From contig NZ_CP108462.1 in assembly GCF_036226365.1 (NCBI RefSeq), positions 5,533,501-5,597,500 of the forward strand: a stretch of 64,000 nucleotides of DNA. The letters are read 5' to 3'. A model generated the notes under the pieces. It did not search any database. It was not told the DNA's origin and worked only from the letters and a program-made list of their open reading frames with translations. The position numbers and the translations under genes are program-made. The stretch is from Streptomyces sp. NBC_01262 (GTDB lineage: Bacteria > Actinomycetota > Actinomycetes > Streptomycetales > Streptomycetaceae). This document shows positions 1 through 8,235 of the stretch, piece by piece. Positions within the stretch are counted from its first letter, which is position 1. Each line of letters begins with the position of its first letter.

Positions 1-350
1 CGGTGCGGGCGTTGCAGAACGGGGCCGTGGACTTCCTGGAGAAGCCGTACGATCCCCAGCACATGCTCGATGTCGTCCAGAGGGCGCTGCGAACCGCGCA
101 GGAACGATTCTCTTTGGCGGCCCGGCACCAGGTGCTCCAAGCACGCCTGAGTAGCCTCAGCCCGCGTGAACGGGAGATCCTCCGTATGGTGATCGACGGC
201 GTACCCAGCAAGAACATCGCGACCCGGCTGGGGATCAGCACGAAGACCGTCGATGTGCACCGCACCCGCATCCGCGAGAAGGCTGGCGCCGAGAGCATGG
301 CGACTCTCGTCCGGGACGTGCTCCAGGCCGGCCTCGGGCTGTCGCAGTGA
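1..350 (+). CDS. FixJ/NarL-family response regulator, 3' part (5' end outside window)
   Basis: Only the last 115 or so residues are present, and the frame is open through the left edge, so the true start lies upstream. What remains is the end of a receiver domain (the FLEKPY segment holds the conserved Lys-Pro pair) and then a complete LuxR-type helix-turn-helix (SPREREILRMVIDG, then IATRLGISTKTVDVHRTRI). The layout is that of FixJ/TtrR/StyR-type transcription activators. The stop overlaps the GTG start of the kinase gene by 4 bp, so the two are translationally coupled and almost certainly partners. Being next to the iac genes suggests this pair senses an aromatic acid such as indole-3-acetate; that link is inference. 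Confidence 0.9.
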   Translation, partial: VRALQNGAVDFLEKPYDPQHMLDVVQRALRTAQERFSLAARHQVLQARLSSLSPREREILRMVIDGVPSKNIATRLGISTKTVDVHRTRIREKAGAESMATLVRDVLQAGLGLSQ

Positions 351-1858
351 TACCGGCAAACCGGGCGGACGACCTCGAACTCGGTGACTACCGGGAACTC
401 GTCCAGGCCCTGAAGTACTGCGTGCTGCTGCACGACGCCACGACGTACGAGATCCTCTGGGCGAACCGGGCCGCCTGTGAACTACTGGAGTGGACGGTCG
501 ACGAGCTGAAGCCGCTCAAGGCGCCGGACATGAGCAAGAACGCGCTGCAGTACAGCCGCGAACTCGGACACCGATGGCTGCGACGGGCGGTCGACCACGG
601 AGTGAGCACCACCGAGTGGTGCTACCGCTCGAAGAGCGGCGAGGAGATTCTCACCGAGGCCATCGCGATCCGGGTGGAACTGCCGTCGCGGCCGGTCGTG
701 ATGGTGCAGTTCCGCGACATCGCCGAGGAGAAGGCCACCCAGCGCGACCTGTTCCGGACCGAGGGCCGGCTTCAGGCGTTTCTGCGCAATCTCGCGGAGG
801 GCATCGTCGTACTGGCCGACGACGGGGTGGTGGTCTTCGCCAGCGAGTCCGCCGCCAAGCTGCTGGAGGTGGACGTCGCCACGCTCACCGGATCGGACTT
901 CGCCTGGTTCTGCGATCCGCGGTCCCGGGCGGTCCTGGGCGAGAGCATCGAGAAGACGTCCAAGGGCACGCTTCCCCGGGATTCGAGGTACCGGCTGGCC
1001 GCGCCCGGCGGCGACCCCAAATGGTACGCGGGGACCTGCCAGTACATCGAGATAGAGAGCGACCTGCGCGGGCACCTCCTGCTGTTCCACGACATCTCCG
1101 ACCGGGTGCGGGAGGAGGAGGAACACCGCAGGAACACCCAGTACCTCAACCACCTCGCCAGGTACAACGCGATGGGGGACATGGCGATGGCTATCGCCCA
1201 CGAGGTCAGCCAGCCCCTCGCCGCCGCCTACAACTTCGTCGAGGGCGCCCGGGGCAGGCTCGGCGAGTCCGGCCTCGCCGAGAACGAGCAGGTGGCCTGG
1301 GGGCTGGAGAACGCCAAACGCCAGATCGAGCGGTCGAGCCAGATCCTCAAGAGCCTGAGGCAGTACGTCGTACGGCTCGAACAGTCCGAGCAGCTGATCG
1401 ACCTCAACGAGATCGTCAGGGACTGCCTCTACTTCATCGACCTGCGCGCCCAGGAGCACTCCGTCGGCCTCACCCTCGACCTGACGGCCGAGCCGCTCCC
1501 CGTGCGCTGCGAGAAGGTCCTCATCGGGCAGGTCGTGATGAATCTCGCCTTCAACGCGATCGACGAAATGGCGCGATGGCCGGTGGAACAGCGCAAGGTC
1601 GAACTGGCCACCAGACACGTGGTCGGGTACGCGGAGCTGATCGTCCGCGACTACGGGCAGGGTCTCTCAGCGGTGCCGGGAGGAAAGGTCTTCGACGGGG
1701 TCTTCACGTCGAAGGAGAACGGGAACGGCATCGGCCTTGCGCTGAGCCACCGCATCGTCACGCGTCACCGAGGTCGCATCGAGGCCGTGGAGAACACGCC
1801 TCGTGGCGCGGTCTTCTCCTTCGGCCTCCCGTCGGCAGGCGATGGCGCGGAGGCCTAG
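347..1858 (+). CDS. PAS-domain sensor histidine kinase (FixL-like)
   Basis: 503 residues. Two PAS-like regions (about 15-120 and 140-255) precede a dimerisation/phosphoacceptor domain with AIAHEVSQPLAA, where His285 is the likely phosphorylated residue. A HATPase domain follows with the N box (VVMNLAFNAIDEM) and glycine boxes (RDYGQGL and GNGIGLALS). No transmembrane segment or signal peptide is seen, so it should sense a cytoplasmic signal, as soluble FixL/StyS-type kinases do. The GTG start overlaps the regulator stop (GTGA). The TAG stop lies inside the left terminal repeat of the MITE-like element, so the natural C-terminus may have been altered by the insertion. The ligand is unknown. 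Confidence 0.9.
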   Translation: MIPANRADDLELGDYRELVQALKYCVLLHDATTYEILWANRAACELLEWTVDELKPLKAPDMSKNALQYSRELGHRWLRRAVDHGVSTTEWCYRSKSGEEILTEAIAIRVELPSRPVVMVQFRDIAEEKATQRDLFRTEGRLQAFLRNLAEGIVVLADDGVVVFASESAAKLLEVDVATLTGSDFAWFCDPRSRAVLGESIEKTSKGTLPRDSRYRLAAPGGDPKWYAGTCQYIEIESDLRGHLLLFHDISDRVREEEEHRRNTQYLNHLARYNAMGDMAMAIAHEVSQPLAAAYNFVEGARGRLGESGLAENEQVAWGLENAKRQIERSSQILKSLRQYVVRLEQSEQLIDLNEIVRDCLYFIDLRAQEHSVGLTLDLTAEPLPVRCEKVLIGQVVMNLAFNAIDEMARWPVEQRKVELATRHVVGYAELIVRDYGQGLSAVPGGKVFDGVFTSKENGNGIGLALSHRIVTRHRGRIEAVENTPRGAVFSFGLPSAGDGAEA

Positions 1859-2104
1859 GGCCTGTCTTGTGGATCTCCGTGGCGTCGCGTGCCCTGGCAC
1901 CAGCGCTCGCGGCGTTGTCGTCGGTCGACAACGTCCCCCAGCTAGACGCTGGGTGGGGGTGCCCCCTGCACGAAGTGCTTGGGGGAGTGCCCCCACCGCG
2001 TTGCCTCCCTCCTCCGCCTTGCGATCGCAGGCGCCGCAGTGACACCAGCCGCTGGCGCGGCGGGCCGCTCCTTCTCCCACGGAGATCCACAAGACAGGCC
2101 CTAG
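1855..2104. mobile_element. MITE-like element with perfect 28-bp terminal inverted repeats
   Basis: Positions 1855-1882 and 2077-2104 are exact reverse complements over 28 bp. The outermost four bases at both ends read CTAG, which may be a target duplication (IS5-group elements favour such sites) or part of the repeat. No transposase frame fits in the 194-bp interior. The interior is itself rich in hairpins: GTTGTCG/CGACAAC arms near 1915-1935, and nested C5/G5 arms around a GCAC-GAA-GTGC core near 1953-1990. This is the structure of a non-autonomous miniature element. The kinase stop codon falls inside the left repeat. The parent transposon cannot be named from sequence alone. Confidence 0.8.
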
Positions 2105-2388
2105 CAGCACCCGGCCCGGCGTCTGTCACCGGGCCGCCGTAAAGGATTCTTTACAGGTATAGGGAAACCCCGCAACGGCGTCGGCGGAATCCCAATTGCG
2201 CGTCATTCCGGCTCGGAAATAGCATCCCCGCACATCCCAAAAGCGGAATTCCCGGCTGTCTCGCCGTCAAAAGTCCGTCATGCTTCGCCGCGACCCCGGC
2301 CTGTTTCATCGGTGTTTCCGCCCATCGTAATGCACCGCGGCTGCCGCACGCCCCGCGCTGAAAAAGCTCACAGAAGACAGGAGCAGAC
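2105..2388 (+). other. Gene-free leader upstream of the DUF485/symporter pair
   Basis: This stretch between the MITE-like element and the DUF485 gene shows no supportable coding region. It contains the palindrome at 2139-2154, a TATAGG hexamer just after it, and an AGGAG ribosome site at about 2379-2383. It is less GC-rich than the flanking genes, as expected of a promoter/leader. Confidence 0.5.
2139..2154. promoter_or_regulatory. Candidate response-regulator operator, perfect 6-4-6 palindrome
   Basis: GTAAAG-GATT-CTTTAC is a perfect inverted repeat with 6-bp arms and a 4-bp spacer. This geometry matches the STY box bound by the FixJ-type regulator StyR (ATAAAC-N4-GTTTAT), although the bases differ. 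It lies upstream of the transporter genes and downstream of the two-component genes. GTAAAG recurs upstream of iacA. Binding by the neighbouring regulator is inferred. Confidence 0.45.
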
Positions 2389-2718
2389 ATGACCGAAGAA
2401 TCACAGGACCAGCAAGCAGGCGCGAAGCCACTCGAAGGAGTCGCGACGCCGGAGATCACGGTGCTGGAGGACATGGCCGCCAGACGGATCAGACTCGCCC
2501 TCGTGTTCTCCGCCGGGGTGTGTCTCACCTTCTTCCTGCTGCCGGTTCTCGGCCAGTTCACCTCCGCCCTGGACGGTCTCGCCTTCGGCGGGCTGACCTG
2601 GGCATGGGTGTTCGCGTTCGCGCAGTTCGTGGTCGCCGTCCTGGTGGCGACCCGATACGCCTCACGCGCCGCCGGGCTCGACGCGGCGACCGCGGAATTC
2701 CTCCGGAAGAAAGGCTGA
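2389..2718 (+). CDS. DUF485 family small membrane protein
   Basis: 109 residues with two hydrophobic helices (about 35-55 and 72-92) and charged termini. This matches the DUF485/YjcH family, which almost always sits directly before a sodium:solute symporter of the ActP type. The symporter gene begins 6 bp after this stop, so the two form an operon. The molecular role is not established; an accessory or stabilising function for the symporter is usually assumed. An AGGAG ribosome site precedes the ATG. Confidence 0.85.
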   Translation: MTEESQDQQAGAKPLEGVATPEITVLEDMAARRIRLALVFSAGVCLTFFLLPVLGQFTSALDGLAFGGLTWAWVFAFAQFVVAVLVATRYASRAAGLDAATAEFLRKKG

Positions 2719-2724
2719 ACGGCC

Positions 2725-4293
2725 ATGGACCTCGTCTCCGCCGGCATGTTCCTCACCCTCGTGCTGATCACTCTCGGAATCACCTACATCGCGAAGCGGC
2801 GCAGCAGTTCGGCCGCCGACCATTTCGTCGCCGGAGGTCAGCTCTCCGGGCGGCAGAACGGCATCGCCATCGCGGGTGACTACATTTCCGCGGCCTCGTT
2901 CCTCGGTGTCACCGGCGCGATCGCGCTCGCCGGATTCAACGGCTTCTACCTGGCCGTATTCGTCCCCGTGGCCTATGTGCTCGCGTTGTTGCTGGTCGCC
3001 GAACCGCTGCGGAACCTCGGCCGGTACACGCTGGCCGATGTGCTCGCCGCGCGGTTCCCCGGGCGTGACATCCGTACGGTCATGGCCGTGAGCACGGTCG
3101 TGGTGAGCACGCTCTACATGGTCTCGCAGTTCGTGGGCGCGGCCCTGCTGGTCACGCTGCTCTTCGACATCGACTACACCGTCGCCGTGCTCGTCATCGG
3201 CGGCCTCACCACCGTCTACACCCTGCTGGGCGGAATGCTGGCGACCAGCTGGATCCAGATCGTCAAGACCACGCTGATGATGGTGTGCTCCGCGGCGCTC
3301 TTCGTGCTGGTCCTGTACAGGTTCGACTTCAATCCGCTGGGCGCGTTCAGTGAAGCCCTGCACACCTTCGGGCGGCAGGCGGTCGCGCCGACCCGGACCA
3401 CGTCGCTGGCCGGTTTCGACCAGCTGTCCATGGTGTTCGGCCTGGTGTTCGGCGTGCTCGGACTGCCCCATGTGATGATCCGGTTCCTCACCGTCCCGGA
3501 CGCCAAGTCCGCGCGGTCGTCGGCCGTCACCGCGATCTGGGTGTTCACGGCCTTCTATCTGATGATTCCGGTGATCGGATACGGCGCGGCCATGCTCGTC
3601 GGCAAGGAGGCGATCGCGAAGAAGCACCCGGCCGGGAACCTGGCCGTCGCCCAGCTCGCGGAGTCGCTGGGGGGCGGCGTGTTTCTGGCCCTCGTGGCGG
3701 CGGTCGCCTTCGTCACCATCCTCGCGGTACTGGCCGGCCTGGTGATGGCGACCACCGGTGCCATCGCTCATGACCTCTACGGCCAGGTCTTCAAGCGCGG
3801 CAGCGCCACCCCGCGCGGCGAGATGTACGCGGCTCGCGTCGCGACCCTGGCGACCTGCGGGATCGGGATGGCCGTGGCCCTCGCCGCCCAGCGCCAGAAC
3901 ATCGCCTTTCTGGCCTCGCTGGCCTTCGCCGTGGCGGCCAGCGCCAACATGCCGGCCCTGCTGTTGACGATCTACTGGCGGCGCATGACCTCGCGCGCGG
4001 TGATCAGCGGTATGGCGGTCGGGCTGGCGGCCTCCTTGGGCATCATCCTGCTCAGCCCGGCGCTGAACGGGTCGGACGCGGTCCTCGGCTTCTCCAATCC
4101 CGCCCTGGTGTCGGTCCCGCTCAGCCTGCTGGTCTCGCTGGCGGTGGCCCTCGTCTTCCCAGCTCGCGGTGACGAGGCGGACCGTGGCCGGGCCACCTTC
4201 CGGGCCATGCGTCTCAAGGCACTGACGGGCTACGACCCGGCTTCCCGTCCGGTCGAGCAGCCGGCGGTCGGCGCGGGCACTGCCACCGGCTGA
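2725..4293 (+). CDS. Sodium:solute symporter (SSS family, ActP/PaaL-like)
   Basis: 522 residues with about 13 hydrophobic segments. The N-terminal part has the SSS-type stretch GDYISAASFLGVTGAIALAG, and the C-terminal tail is short and hydrophilic. Family members import acetate, pyruvate, phenylacetate and other small carboxylates using a sodium gradient. Because the gene lies between a two-component pair and an iac gene set, indole-3-acetate or a related aryl acetate is a reasonable substrate guess, with the phenylacetate permease PaaL as precedent. Substrate choice cannot be read from sequence. A GC-rich hairpin follows the gene. Confidence 0.9.
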   Translation: MDLVSAGMFLTLVLITLGITYIAKRRSSSAADHFVAGGQLSGRQNGIAIAGDYISAASFLGVTGAIALAGFNGFYLAVFVPVAYVLALLLVAEPLRNLGRYTLADVLAARFPGRDIRTVMAVSTVVVSTLYMVSQFVGAALLVTLLFDIDYTVAVLVIGGLTTVYTLLGGMLATSWIQIVKTTLMMVCSAALFVLVLYRFDFNPLGAFSEALHTFGRQAVAPTRTTSLAGFDQLSMVFGLVFGVLGLPHVMIRFLTVPDAKSARSSAVTAIWVFTAFYLMIPVIGYGAAMLVGKEAIAKKHPAGNLAVAQLAESLGGGVFLALVAAVAFVTILAVLAGLVMATTGAIAHDLYGQVFKRGSATPRGEMYAARVATLATCGIGMAVALAAQRQNIAFLASLAFAVAASANMPALLLTIYWRRMTSRAVISGMAVGLAASLGIILLSPALNGSDAVLGFSNPALVSVPLSLLVSLAVALVFPARGDEADRGRATFRAMRLKALTGYDPASRPVEQPAVGAGTATG

Positions 4294-4321
4294 CCGGCAC
4301 CGCCGACAGCCGTTCGGGTAC

Positions 4322-4346
4322 GCCTGCCGGGCCGGACCCGGCAGGC
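4322..4346 (+). terminator. Perfect 10-bp hairpin after the symporter gene
   Basis: GCCTGCCGGG and CCCGGCAGGC pair exactly around a 5-nt loop, 29 bp after the symporter stop. There is no T run, as is common in actinomycetes, so it could end transcription or separate the symporter from the next gene. Confidence 0.5.
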
Positions 4347-4402
4347 GGCCCGAAGCAGATCGGTTCCGCAACGGATTCCGCACCACCGAGGGAAGGATCA
4401 GC

Positions 4403-5251
4403 ATGACGACCCAAGGAACACCCCAGGACGGCATCAGAACGACGACGGTCACCGGAGCGGGCGGCGTGCCGCTGAACATACTGGACGCCGGGCCCGAGGA
4501 CGCTCCGGCCGTCGTACTCCTCCACGGCTTCGCCCAGTCGGCCTGGAGCTGGGTGAACCAGCTGACGGCGCCGCACCCCCTGCGGATCGTCGCACCGGAT
4601 CTGCGTGGCCACGGCCGGTCCGGCAAGCCCGACTCCGGCTACGCCGGGGAGCGCGCCTGGGCGGACGACGTGGCGGCGGTGATCACCGGTCTCGGGCTGC
4701 ACCGGCCAGTCCTGGGCGGCTGGTCCTACGGCGGGCTGGTGGTCATGGACTACATCGCGGTGCACGGCGACTCCGCTCTGTCGGGTGTGGTCACCGTCGA
4801 CGCGACGCTGACGGCGGGCGTACCCGGGGCGGAACTGCTGTTCGGCCCGGACTTCTTCGCCCTCGTCCCCCAACTGCTCGCCCCGGACGCGGAATCGATG
4901 GTCGCGGCCCGGCAAGCGCTGCTGGAGCTGTCGACCGCGCGTCCCCTCGCACCGGCCGACCTGCTGACCCAGCTCGGGGCGAGCGTGCGGACACCGACGA
5001 GAGTCTGCGAGGCGCTGCTGGGCCGCGCGCTGGACCGCACCGACGTCGCGGCCTCCGTCACGGTCCCGTGGCTGGCGGTGCACGGCAGCGAGGACAGGGT
5101 GGTCGCCGTCGCCGCGGCGGAGGAGATCGCCTCCGCCCAGCCGGCAGCCGAGATCCAGCGATGGGAGGGAGCCGGCCACGCGCCCTTCCTGGAGGACCCC
5201 GCCCGGTTCGGCAAGGAGCTGGCCGACTTCGTGACGAAGACCCGCCACTGA
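4403..5251 (+). CDS. Alpha/beta hydrolase
   Basis: 282 residues with no signal peptide, so cytoplasmic. The alpha/beta hydrolase fold is marked by the oxyanion region LLHGFAQSAWSW, the nucleophile elbow GGWSYGG and a C-terminal histidine in EGAGHAPFLEDP. It lies between the symporter and iacA, each separated by a hairpin, so it may have its own promoter. It is not a recognised iac gene. Hydrolysis of an ester, lactone or ring-cleavage product of the pathway is possible but unproven. The ATG follows a GAGGGAAGGA ribosome site. Confidence 0.85.
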   Translation: MTTQGTPQDGIRTTTVTGAGGVPLNILDAGPEDAPAVVLLHGFAQSAWSWVNQLTAPHPLRIVAPDLRGHGRSGKPDSGYAGERAWADDVAAVITGLGLHRPVLGGWSYGGLVVMDYIAVHGDSALSGVVTVDATLTAGVPGAELLFGPDFFALVPQLLAPDAESMVAARQALLELSTARPLAPADLLTQLGASVRTPTRVCEALLGRALDRTDVAASVTVPWLAVHGSEDRVVAVAAAEEIASAQPAAEIQRWEGAGHAPFLEDPARFGKELADFVTKTRH

Positions 5252-5266
5252 CGGGACGGGCGCCCG

Positions 5267-5295
5267 GGCCCGGGCCCCCGCGCCGCCCCCGGGCC
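5267..5295 (+). terminator. GC-rich terminator-like inverted repeat
   Basis: GGCCCGGG and CCCGGGCC can pair across a 13-nt loop starting 16 bp after the hydrolase stop. The region is extremely GC-rich and several alternative pairings exist. There is no T run. It separates the hydrolase from the iacA promoter region. Confidence 0.35.
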
Positions 5296-5306
5296 GGGCC
5301 GGGCTC

Positions 5307-5322
5307 GTAAAGAAAACCTCAG
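5307..5322 (+). promoter_or_regulatory. Candidate operator upstream of iacA
   Basis: GTAAAG-AAAA-CCTCAG has the same 6-4-6 layout and the same left arm as the palindrome at 2139-2154, with a degenerate right arm. The right half, four A/T bases followed by CCTCAG, recurs upstream of iacG. It ends 103 bp before the iacA start. Regulator binding is inferred. Confidence 0.4.
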
Positions 5323-5425
5323 GCCGGTAAGGGAATTGCTCAGATCCGTTGCTTTCAGGCCCGATTGTGGGGGCCGTGAATCAAAATTACCGTGAATTCC
5401 CTGCCGCCTTCGAAGGAGACACTTG

Positions 5426-6553
5426 ATGACGCGAACCGCCGAACTCACCGTTGAGGAGGTTCTCGCACATGTCGCGGACCGCCGCGACGAATTCACCGAG
5501 AAGCGTTGCGTCCCGCGCGACATGATCGAGGAATTCAAGCAGATCGGCGTCTACCGTGCCGCGACGCCCAAGCGGTTCGGCGGCGATGCCCTGCCGCCCA
5601 CGGAGTTCCTGCGCCTGATCGAGCGGATCTCCGAGGCGGACGGCTCGGCCGGCTGGGTCGCGAGCTTCGGCTTGTCCGGCGTGTATCTGGCGGGCCTGCC
5701 GCTGGACACCCAGGCCGAGTTGTACGCCGACGGGCCCGACGTGGTCTTCGCCGCGGGGCTGTTCCCGTTGCAGCCCGCCGAGCGGGTGGACGGCGGCTTC
5801 AAGGTGGCCGGCCACTGGCGGTTCGCCAGCGGCTGCAAGGGCGCCGACCTCCTCGGCGTCGGGATCGGGGTGGGCGACTCGTCGTCCGGCAATCCGCGCA
5901 CGGCCGTCCTGCGCCCCGGGCAGGTCGAGATCGTGGAGAACTGGGACGTGGTCGGTATGCAGGGCACCGGCAGCCACGACCTCAAGGTCGACGGCGTCGT
6001 CGTTCCCGAGGAGTGGACCTTCGTCCGGGGCGGCGGGTCCTCCGTGGACGAACCGCTCTACCGCTACCCGGCCATCGCCTACGCAGCGCAGGTGCTGGCC
6101 GTCGTCAATCTGGGCATCGCCCGCGCCGCCCTGGACCACACCATCCGCGTCGGCGCGGGCCGGACCGGTCTCACCGGTGCCCCCAGGCTCGCCGACCGCG
6201 CCTACTACCGGATCACCGTCGCCAAGGCGGAGGCCGCACTGCGGTCGGTCCGCGCCTTCTTCTACGAGGTGACCGAGGAGGTCTACGAGTCGGTGGCCGC
6301 AGGCAGGCCCGCCACCTTCGTGCAGACCGGCCTTCTGCGCCTTGCCGCGACCCATGCGGCACGGGTCGGCTTCGACGTCGTCCGCGACGCCTACACCCTC
6401 TCCGGGACGGCGGCCATCAACGCGGACCACCCCATGCAGCGCTATCTGCGCGACGCCTCGGTGGTCCCGCAGCACGCGTTCCTCACCGAGGGGATGTACG
6501 ACGGCGCCGGGGCGGTCCTCATGGGCGCCAAGCCCTTTCCCGGTTTCGTGTAA
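5426..6553 (+). CDS. iacA: IacA-like flavin-dependent monooxygenase (acyl-CoA dehydrogenase fold)
   Basis: 375 residues of the acyl-CoA dehydrogenase/HpaH C2-type hydroxylase superfamily. It has an N-terminal helical domain, a central beta domain (GSGWV-like ADGSAGWVASFG, then HWRFASGCKGAD) and a C-terminal helical bundle. In known iac clusters IacA, fed reduced flavin by a separate reductase, starts oxygenation of the indole ring of indole-3-acetate, and it can also turn indole into indigo. The assignment rests on the family plus the downstream order iacB-C-D-E-F-G-H. The ATG at 5426 has an AAGGAG site 8 bp upstream; an in-frame TTG directly before it is less likely. First gene of the iac operon. 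Confidence 0.85.
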   Translation: MTRTAELTVEEVLAHVADRRDEFTEKRCVPRDMIEEFKQIGVYRAATPKRFGGDALPPTEFLRLIERISEADGSAGWVASFGLSGVYLAGLPLDTQAELYADGPDVVFAAGLFPLQPAERVDGGFKVAGHWRFASGCKGADLLGVGIGVGDSSSGNPRTAVLRPGQVEIVENWDVVGMQGTGSHDLKVDGVVVPEEWTFVRGGGSSVDEPLYRYPAIAYAAQVLAVVNLGIARAALDHTIRVGAGRTGLTGAPRLADRAYYRITVAKAEAALRSVRAFFYEVTEEVYESVAAGRPATFVQTGLLRLAATHAARVGFDVVRDAYTLSGTAAINADHPMQRYLRDASVVPQHAFLTEGMYDGAGAVLMGAKPFPGFV

Positions 6554-6604
6554 CCCCGCCCGTCCGCCCGTCCGGCCCGGCCGTAAAACACTGAAGGGAA
6601 CGAC

Positions 6605-6973
6605 ATGCCCGAGCCAACTCCCGCCCCCCTGCGGGTCCTCTTCTGCATCGGCATCAACCAGAACTTCTTCGACCTGCCCGCCGGCACCGGCGGCCCGGTC
6701 TGGAAGGCCTTCTCCGGCATGATGGACGAAATCGCCGCCATGCCCGGCGTCACCGTCCTGGGCGACATCGACGACGACCAGCACATGGTCGGACCGTCCG
6801 CCTCCTGGCCGTGGACCTGCTACATCCTGGCCGACGTCGCCGACCGGAAGACCGTCGCCGCGGCCTGCAACCTGCTGCGCACCACCCCGGTCGGCGACCA
6901 CCTGCTGTGGCGCTACGCCACGATCGAGGCGCGCATCGGCCGTCCTCTGACCACCCCGGCGAGCGTACGGTGA
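6605..6973 (+). CDS. iacB: IacB-like small protein
   Basis: 122 residues with no membrane or export signal. The sequence (FCIGINQNFFD near the N-terminus, DDDQHMVGPSASWPW in the middle, a conserved TTPVGDHLLWRYA near the end) is what I recognise as IacB, a small protein found almost only in indole-3-acetate degradation clusters. It is therefore the best single marker for the function of this locus. Its biochemical role is unsettled. It follows iacA by 51 bp with an AAGGGA ribosome site, and its TGA overlaps the GTG of iacC (GTGA), which indicates coupling. Confidence 0.8.
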   Translation: MPEPTPAPLRVLFCIGINQNFFDLPAGTGGPVWKAFSGMMDEIAAMPGVTVLGDIDDDQHMVGPSASWPWTCYILADVADRKTVAAACNLLRTTPVGDHLLWRYATIEARIGRPLTTPASVR

Positions 6974-8235
6974 CCCCCGGCGTCCAGGTGGCGGACCTCA
7001 TCCGGGAAGACCGGGTGTCCTCCGCCCTCTACACCGATCCGGAGCTGTTCGAGCTGGAGATGGACCGCATCTTCCACCGGACCTGGGTGTGGGTCGCCCA
7101 CGAGAGCGAGCTCCCCAGGGCGGGCGATTTCCGGACCGCGTACGTGGGCCGGCAGCCAGTGATCGTCAGCCGTGACCGCCGTGGCGGCATCAACGTCCTG
7201 GTCAACCGCTGTCGCCACCGCGGCGCCAGCCTGTGCGAGGTGCCGAAGGGCAACGCCAACGGTTTCACCTGCCCGTACCACGCCTGGTCGTACGCGCTCG
7301 ACGGCAAACTGCGCGGCATCCCTTACCCCGACGGCTACGAGGACGTACTGGAGAAGAAGGACCTCGGCCTGCAGCGCCTGAAGGTGGGCGTCTACGCCGG
7401 GATGATCTTCGCGAGCTTCGATGCGGACATCGAGCCCCTTGAGGACTTCCTCGGCGGGGCGCGGCTGTGGATCGACCGGTTCATGAAACAGGGAGCCGGC
7501 TACCCGATCAAGGTCCAAGGCGAGCACCGGTTCCGCTTCCGGGGCAACTGGAAGATCCAGCTGGAGAACACCACCGACGGCTACCACTTCCCGATCGTGC
7601 ACCGCTCGTGGATGGCGTCCGTCGACGCCGAGACGGCCGGCATGCTCTCGTTCATGACCGACGACAACGCGGTCACCCACTCGCTGGGCAACGGCCACAG
7701 CGTCATGGTCATGGTCCCCGAACACGTCGATCTCGACGAGGACGACGGCACCGAGCAACTGCAGGCACGGTTCGGCCACGTCATCGAGGAGCTGTCCCGC
7801 GACTTCGAACCGGCGAAGGTGCGGCGCATCGTGCGCTCGATGCACGGCGCCGGGTTCAACCTCAATCTGTTCCCGAACGTCGCGATGTCGATGTCGTTCT
7901 TCCGCGTCCTGCGGCCGGTCTCCGTGGCGGAGACCGAGATCCGCCACCTGGCCCTGGGCCTGAAGGGCGGTCCGGAGACAGTGAACCGGGAACGCCTGCG
8001 CATCCACGAGCACTTCCAGGGGCCGTTCGGCTTCGGCAGTCCCGACGACTCCGAGGCCTGGGACCGGGTGCAGCGCGGCGTCGCCGCCGGCCCCGACATG
8101 CCGATCCTGGTCAACCGGGGGCTGCAGCGAGAGCGCAAGGCCGACAACGGCGACCGGGTCTCCCACGCGACCGACGAGACGGGCATGCGCGAGGGCTACG
8201 CGATGTGGAAGGCGATGATGACCGATGCTCACTGA
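6970..8235 (+). CDS. iacC: IacC-like Rieske oxygenase alpha subunit
   Basis: 421 residues. The N-terminal Rieske domain carries Cys81-X-His83 and Cys101-X2-His104, ligands of a [2Fe-2S] cluster. The catalytic domain has the NTTDGYHFPIVH segment, with bridging Asp203 and iron ligands His206 and His211. It is the large subunit of an aromatic-ring hydroxylating oxygenase; the small subunit follows at once. In iac pathways IacC/IacD, with IacF as electron donor, act late on the way from dioxindole-3-acetate to catechol. The GTG at 6970 was chosen because it overlaps the iacB stop and gives the usual N-terminus for the family. Confidence 0.9.
   Translation: MTPGVQVADLIREDRVSSALYTDPELFELEMDRIFHRTWVWVAHESELPRAGDFRTAYVGRQPVIVSRDRRGGINVLVNRCRHRGASLCEVPKGNANGFTCPYHAWSYALDGKLRGIPYPDGYEDVLEKKDLGLQRLKVGVYAGMIFASFDADIEPLEDFLGGARLWIDRFMKQGAGYPIKVQGEHRFRFRGNWKIQLENTTDGYHFPIVHRSWMASVDAETAGMLSFMTDDNAVTHSLGNGHSVMVMVPEHVDLDEDDGTEQLQARFGHVIEELSRDFEPAKVRRIVRSMHGAGFNLNLFPNVAMSMSFFRVLRPVSVAETEIRHLALGLKGGPETVNRERLRIHEHFQGPFGFGSPDDSEAWDRVQRGVAAGPDMPILVNRGLQRERKADNGDRVSHATDETGMREGYAMWKAMMTDAH

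Noticed and set aside
482..1618. Long open frame on the minus strand (378 codons) inside the histidine kinase
   Set aside because: Antisense of a clearly conserved kinase; composition rich in Gly, Val, Asp and Arg as expected for a GC-rich shadow frame; no family motifs.
1855..2104. Complete insertion sequence
   Set aside because: Only 250 bp with no transposase frame; called a MITE-like element instead.
2662..4626. 654-codon minus-strand frame opposite the symporter
   Set aside because: Its content (Arg, Gly, Asp, His runs) mirrors the real membrane protein on the other strand; no domain recognised.
4403..5251. Alpha/beta hydrolase as the missing iacI
   Set aside because: I cannot match this 282-residue hydrolase to IacI, and hairpins separate it from both neighbours; left as an unassigned hydrolase.
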